Origin: Christensenella sp. UBA4379
Lineage (GTDB): Bacteria; Bacillota; Clostridia; Christensenellales; Aristaeellaceae
Assembly (NCBI GenBank): GCA_002391225.1
Contig: DGRV01000003.1
Span: 1 to 14,472 of the forward strand
Direction of reading: 5' to 3'
Length of the DNA: 14,472 bases
How positions within the stretch are numbered: the first letter of the stretch is position 1; the number at the start of each line of letters is the position of its first letter. The position numbers and the translations under genes are program-made. Shown in pieces: positions 11,718-14,472 of the stretch. The notes under the pieces are model-generated. The model made no database searches and was not told the DNA's origin. It saw only the letters and a list, made by a program, of their open reading frames with translations.

Positions 11718-13100
11718 TCATCCGATCATAATATTTTCTTCCGGGTACTTGATGCGTTTTTTTACGTTGTCCTGCTTCTTGGACAGGGCCATCGCCAGGG
11801 TCAGGGGGCCGACGCGGCCCAGGAACATCATCGGCAGGAGGACGATGCGGCTGGCGGTGGTCAGCTTCGGGGTGCCGAGGGAGGAGACGCCCACGGTGGC
11901 CGCCGCGCTGGAGGTCTCCATCAGGATGTCCGCCAGGGCGAACCGGCCGTCCTCAAACAGGGTAATCAGCAGGGTGCCCAGGGCCAGCATGGACAGGGAA
12001 ATCGTCATCACCGCCAGGGCGCGGTGGGTCGTCTCCCGGGCCAGGCGGCGGCCGGAGAGGTTTACGTCCTCCTCGCTGCGGACGACGCTGAGCACCAGCA
12101 GGGCGACGGCGGCCACGGTGGTGGTCTTGAGGCCGCCGCCGGTGGAAGCCGGGGACGCGCCCACCAGCATCAGCAGGCAGCTGAGCAGCTTGGACCCGTC
12201 GCGCATCGCCCCCAGGTCCACGGAGTTAAAGCCCGCCGTGCGCATGGTGACGGACTGGAAGAAGGCGTTGAGCAGTTTTTGAAAAAAGCCCCCTTCGCCC
12301 AGGGTGCCGGGGTTGCTCCATTCGGCCCCCAGGTAAAAGAGGGTGCCGAGCAGCAGCAGCCCGCCCGTCATCACCAGCACGATCCGGGCGTGGAGGGACA
12401 GCGTCAGCCCCTTTTCCCCCCGGCCCTCCCGGAGGTACTGGGCGGTTTCGATGATCACCGAAAAGCCCAGGCCGCCCAGGATAATCATCAGGGAAACGGT
12501 CAGAAGCACCAGCGGGTCCTTTTGGTAGGCCGTCAGGCTCTGAAAACCGCCCAGCAGGTCGAACCCGGCGTTGCAGAAGGCGCTGACGGAGTGAAACACC
12601 GCGTACCAAAGCCCCTTCGCCCAGCCAAGGGCCGGCACGAAGCGCAAGGACAACAGGACGGCGCCCAGCAGCTCGATCCCCAGGGCCAGCAGGCCGTAGG
12701 TGCGGCTCAGGGAAATCAGGCCGGACAGGGAGCTGGCGTTCAGCGATTCCTGGAGGAGCTTGCGCTCCCGCAGGGTGATCCGGTGGCCCAGCAGCACCAT
12801 CATCCGGGTGGCGATGATCATGAACCCAAGGCCCCCCACCTGAATGAGCAGCAGCAGGACGATCTGCCCAAAGAGGGAAAAGGACGTCCCCGTATCGACC
12901 GCCACCAGGCCCGTGACGCAGACGGCGGAGGTGGAGGTAAACAGGGCGCTGAACCAGCCGATGCTCTCCCCCTCCTGGGACGCAAAGGGGAGGGACAGGA
13001 GCACCGCGCCGATCAGGATCAGCAGCAGAAAGCCTGCGGCCAGCAGCCGCTCCGGCCGCTCCGCCAGGGCGGAAAAAAAGGATTTCGGTTTCAGTTTCAT
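11718..13100 (-). CDS. ktrB: Potassium uptake channel subunit KtrB/TrkH family
   Basis: A 460-residue membrane protein with the four pseudo-repeated pore loops of the Trk/Ktr/HKT family. The selectivity segments are AVCVTGL (59-65), AFCNAGFD (174-181), VTMRTAGFN (284-292) and ASPASTGGGLKT (315-326), each with the conserved glycine. About eight membrane helices flank them. It forms the potassium (often sodium-coupled) pathway in the membrane and is gated by the KtrA ring encoded next. The length is typical for KtrB. The ATG at 13100 has AAAGGAG about 15 bases upstream, an unusually wide gap, so initiation may be weak. No in-frame alternative is closer. Confidence 0.95.
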   Translation of the reverse strand: MKLKPKSFFSALAERPERLLAAGFLLLILIGAVLLSLPFASQEGESIGWFSALFTSTSAVCVTGLVAVDTGTSFSLFGQIVLLLLIQVGGLGFMIIATRMMVLLGHRITLRERKLLQESLNASSLSGLISLSRTYGLLALGIELLGAVLLSLRFVPALGWAKGLWYAVFHSVSAFCNAGFDLLGGFQSLTAYQKDPLVLLTVSLMIILGGLGFSVIIETAQYLREGRGEKGLTLSLHARIVLVMTGGLLLLGTLFYLGAEWSNPGTLGEGGFFQKLLNAFFQSVTMRTAGFNSVDLGAMRDGSKLLSCLLMLVGASPASTGGGLKTTTVAAVALLVLSVVRSEEDVNLSGRRLARETTHRALAVMTISLSMLALGTLLITLFEDGRFALADILMETSSAAATVGVSSLGTPKLTTASRIVLLPMMFLGRVGPLTLAMALSKKQDNVKKRIKYPEENIMIG

Positions 13101-13153
13101 AATATGTAAAGCAAGCTCCTTTGCCGGAAATCTGGGGAAATGCGCCGTTTCCT

Positions 13154-13182
13154 ATTTTACACAAATCTCCCCGCCCGCGCAA
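13154..13182 (-). promoter_or_regulatory. Probable promoter of ktrBA
   Basis: On the minus strand a -10 TAAAAT preceded by TGTG (13154-13159) and a weak -35 TTGCGC (13177-13182) are 17 bases apart. The start codon of ktrB lies 54 bases downstream of the -10. The weak -35 lowers confidence. Confidence 0.5.
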
Positions 13183-13306
13183 CAGGGGATTTGCGGCTGA
13201 TAGTCCCATGAAGTGCTAAGTAGTCAAACATAGGTAACACTGTGAAAGTTCGAGAACCAAGGAAAGATCCGAGCCTGTTTTGGTCCTGAGCTGATGTAAG
13301 GGTAGC

Positions 13307-13463
13307 GAGCAAGCAGTCGCCCGCTTGCGGGTTGCTCTTGTCAGGTTGTGTTTGGCCGGTTATGCTTGATCAGGCGAAGGGCTGTGGTTCTGTCACTGAT
13401 CCGATCCCGTCCCGCCCTTCGCCGTGTCTATGACCCAACCGGCCAAACACGTTCTGACAAGAG
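13307..13463 (-). ncRNA. Structured noncoding tail downstream of the transposase
   Basis: CTCTTGTCAG and GTGTTTGGCCGGTT (13335-13344, 13348-13361) pair with AACCGGCCAAACAC and CTGACAAGAG (13437-13450, 13454-13463). This gives a 24-bp stem broken only by one 3x3 internal loop. Further in, GGCGAAGGGC (13373-13382) pairs with GCCCTTCGCC (13414-13423). A second hairpin, GAGCAA with TTGCTC around CCCGC/GCGGG (13307-13337), shares three bases with the first, so the two compete. The stretch from 13201 to 13484 has no credible gene. Calling it an RNA is an inference from the pairing. Confidence 0.5.
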
Positions 13464-13484
13464 TCGGCGGTGGATGTGAGCACA

Positions 13485-14408
13485 TTAAAGAACTCCCAGG
13501 TAAGCAGCTATCACATCATTCGGGGATTTCATGCCCAAACATATTTTCCACCAGTTGTTTGATTTCCTTTGATAGGCGGCAAGCTGCATGCGTCCGTCTT
13601 TCAGTGAGTACATTTTCAGACGATCGTAGAACCTGTCCTGATCCAGCCGGTTCTGCCGTTCCACTTTGCCGTTATGTCTGGGTGTAGCAGGTCTGATCCG
13701 GTGATACAGAATCCCATACTCTTTCATCCTCTGCTCAAACATCGTTAAATCATTCTTGTCATTTGATAGAAGCTGCTTGGTGAATTCAGTCCCGTTATCT
13801 GTCTGGATCATGCGAATCTGGAACGGCGCATGCTGAACCAGTTCCTGCAGAAATAAGTCTGCGCTGTACGTGCTGTGCTCCTCATACATTTGTCTGTATG
13901 CCCATCTGCTGCATTCGTCAACCGCGATATACACATAGTATTTCTTGTAACCGCTGACACACTCTCCTGGAACGAACTTCACATCCACCTGTACCTTCTG
14001 ACCTGGATATGCTGCTTGTTCATAGGGCTTGTTCTTCCGCTTCCGCCGTTTGTTTTTCTTTCCTTCATTCAGCTCTCGTTCCTTCTTTTTGAAGGTTTGG
14101 TACGTATATGGGTATCCGTATTTCTGTACCGCTTCCTGATATGCTGCGATGATATCTTTCCAATGATGTTTCTTGCATAACCGTTTGATCACTCTGATCC
14201 AGTATTCATTGTGCCCTTCTCTCAACTTGTGCGGCCTTCGGCTCTGGTCACACAGGCTTTCAAGTGTCCCGTCCCATCTCTTCTTCCACTTGTGCACTGT
14301 CTTTCGGCTGATGTGATATCGCCGTGCTGTGGCTGTCACATTCCCATGCTTTTTCAAGTACTCCATTACATGTTGACGCCACCGTGCTTCCTGTGTTATC
14401 CTTCTCAT
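13485..14408 (-). CDS. DDE transposase with integrase core (IS481/IS3-like)
   Basis: A 307-residue intact transposase. The N terminus carries a helix-turn-helix (NVTATARRYHISRKTVHKWKKRW, in two parts near residues 23-45) for binding the element ends. The catalytic integrase core has Asp in VQVDVKFVPGE, Asp in IQTDNGTEF and Glu in HNGKVERQNR, the DDE triad with the usual spacing between the last two. A basic linker (EGKKNKRRKRKNK) joins the domains. The ATG at 14408 follows AGGAGG. Codon use is more AT-rich than in the neighbouring genes, which indicates a recent arrival. It is encoded in a single frame, unlike the frameshifted IS3 type, which favours the IS481 group. Confidence 0.92.
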   Translation of the reverse strand: MRRITQEARWRQHVMEYLKKHGNVTATARRYHISRKTVHKWKKRWDGTLESLCDQSRRPHKLREGHNEYWIRVIKRLCKKHHWKDIIAAYQEAVQKYGYPYTYQTFKKKERELNEGKKNKRRKRKNKPYEQAAYPGQKVQVDVKFVPGECVSGYKKYYVYIAVDECSRWAYRQMYEEHSTYSADLFLQELVQHAPFQIRMIQTDNGTEFTKQLLSNDKNDLTMFEQRMKEYGILYHRIRPATPRHNGKVERQNRLDQDRFYDRLKMYSLKDGRMQLAAYQRKSNNWWKICLGMKSPNDVIAAYLGVL

Positions 14409-14410
14409 TG

Positions 14411-14468
14411 AGAGAGCCTCCTGGTACTTGGTTGGGTGTGGTAACTTTACCTTACCACTTGGCTCTCT
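14411..14468 (-). promoter_or_regulatory. Hairpin that can hide the transposase ribosome site
   Basis: On the minus strand AGAGAGCC (14461-14468) can pair with GGCTCTCT (14411-14418), which overlaps the last G bases of the AGGAGG site and the spacer before the ATG. Inside, GTGGTAA (14438-14444) pairs with TTACCAC (14452-14458). Only transcripts that start outside the element would contain both arms, so read-through from a neighbour would be poorly translated. Confidence 0.6.
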
Positions 14469-14472
14469 TTTT

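Larger units (their letters stand above)
13233..14456 (-). mobile_element. Insertion sequence, IS481/IS3-like, limits tentative
   Basis: It contains a complete DDE transposase of lower GC content than the surrounding genes. The possible ends resemble each other when read inward: GGTAACACTGTGAAAGTT at 13233-13250 and, on the other strand, GGTAAGGTAAAGTT at 14443-14456. The match is imperfect, and no target-site duplication could be confirmed; the right side is at the window edge. The element inserted just upstream of the ktrB promoter. Confidence 0.45.

Noticed and set aside
13307..13463. Guide RNA of the IS110 bridge or IS200/IS605 type
   Set aside because: The transposase is a DDE enzyme with a helix-turn-helix, not a DEDD or TnpB type, so no known guide-RNA mechanism applies. 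The structure is reported without that function.

Overview
The window looks like a chromosomal segment of a GC-rich Bacillota, probably a gut or rumen Clostridia. The evidence is the shared-ATPase style of sugar ABC operon, the KtrAB potassium system, AGGAGG ribosome sites, sigma-70 type promoters with exact 17-base spacers, and a Bacillota-type kinase-like protein. I cannot assign a genus from sequence alone. Almost every gene is on the minus strand. The only convincing plus-strand gene is the kinase-like gene at 9611-10462.

Reading along the window: a tRNA-Ser(UGA) with its own promoter (1-146); a two-gene unit of an RseC-like membrane protein and an atypical thioredoxin (221-975, promoter 1011-1039); about 500 bases of nested hairpins and short repeats (1006-1508); then a five-gene minus-strand operon transcribed from a near-consensus promoter at 6667-6695. 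Its order is cutC, glycosylasparaginase, secreted sugar-binding protein, MalF-type permease, MalG-type permease (6621 to 1509). The cytoplasmic glycosylasparaginase beside a carbohydrate importer suggests uptake and cleavage of sugar-asparagine conjugates such as GlcNAc-Asn. The operon has no ATPase of its own. A 347-base hairpin-rich spacer separates the binding protein from the permeases.

Upstream are an OmpR-type response regulator and its sensor kinase (8933 to 6782), with a good promoter and an upstream inverted/direct repeat that may be its own operator. The stretch 9226-10917 is the most unusual part. It holds three composite repeat elements built almost entirely of 7-base units that stay in phase across several different unit sequences. 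Two copies are inverted around the kinase-like gene. A third follows a relic of the 3' end of a second kinase gene. A 67-base element with constant flanks and a completely different internal hairpin is inserted in the first array, and a second copy lies at 1319-1385.

The last part holds ktrB and ktrA for potassium uptake (13100 to 10927) and an insertion sequence with an IS481/IS3-like DDE transposase (13485-14408). That element has lower GC than its neighbours, a hairpin that can hide the transposase ribosome site, and an unexpected long structured noncoding tail.

The strongest candidates for something undescribed are the phase-locked heptad composites and the two 'constant frame, variable hairpin' repeat families. 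All repeat claims rest on direct comparison of copies inside this window. Their abundance in the genome and any function are not visible here.
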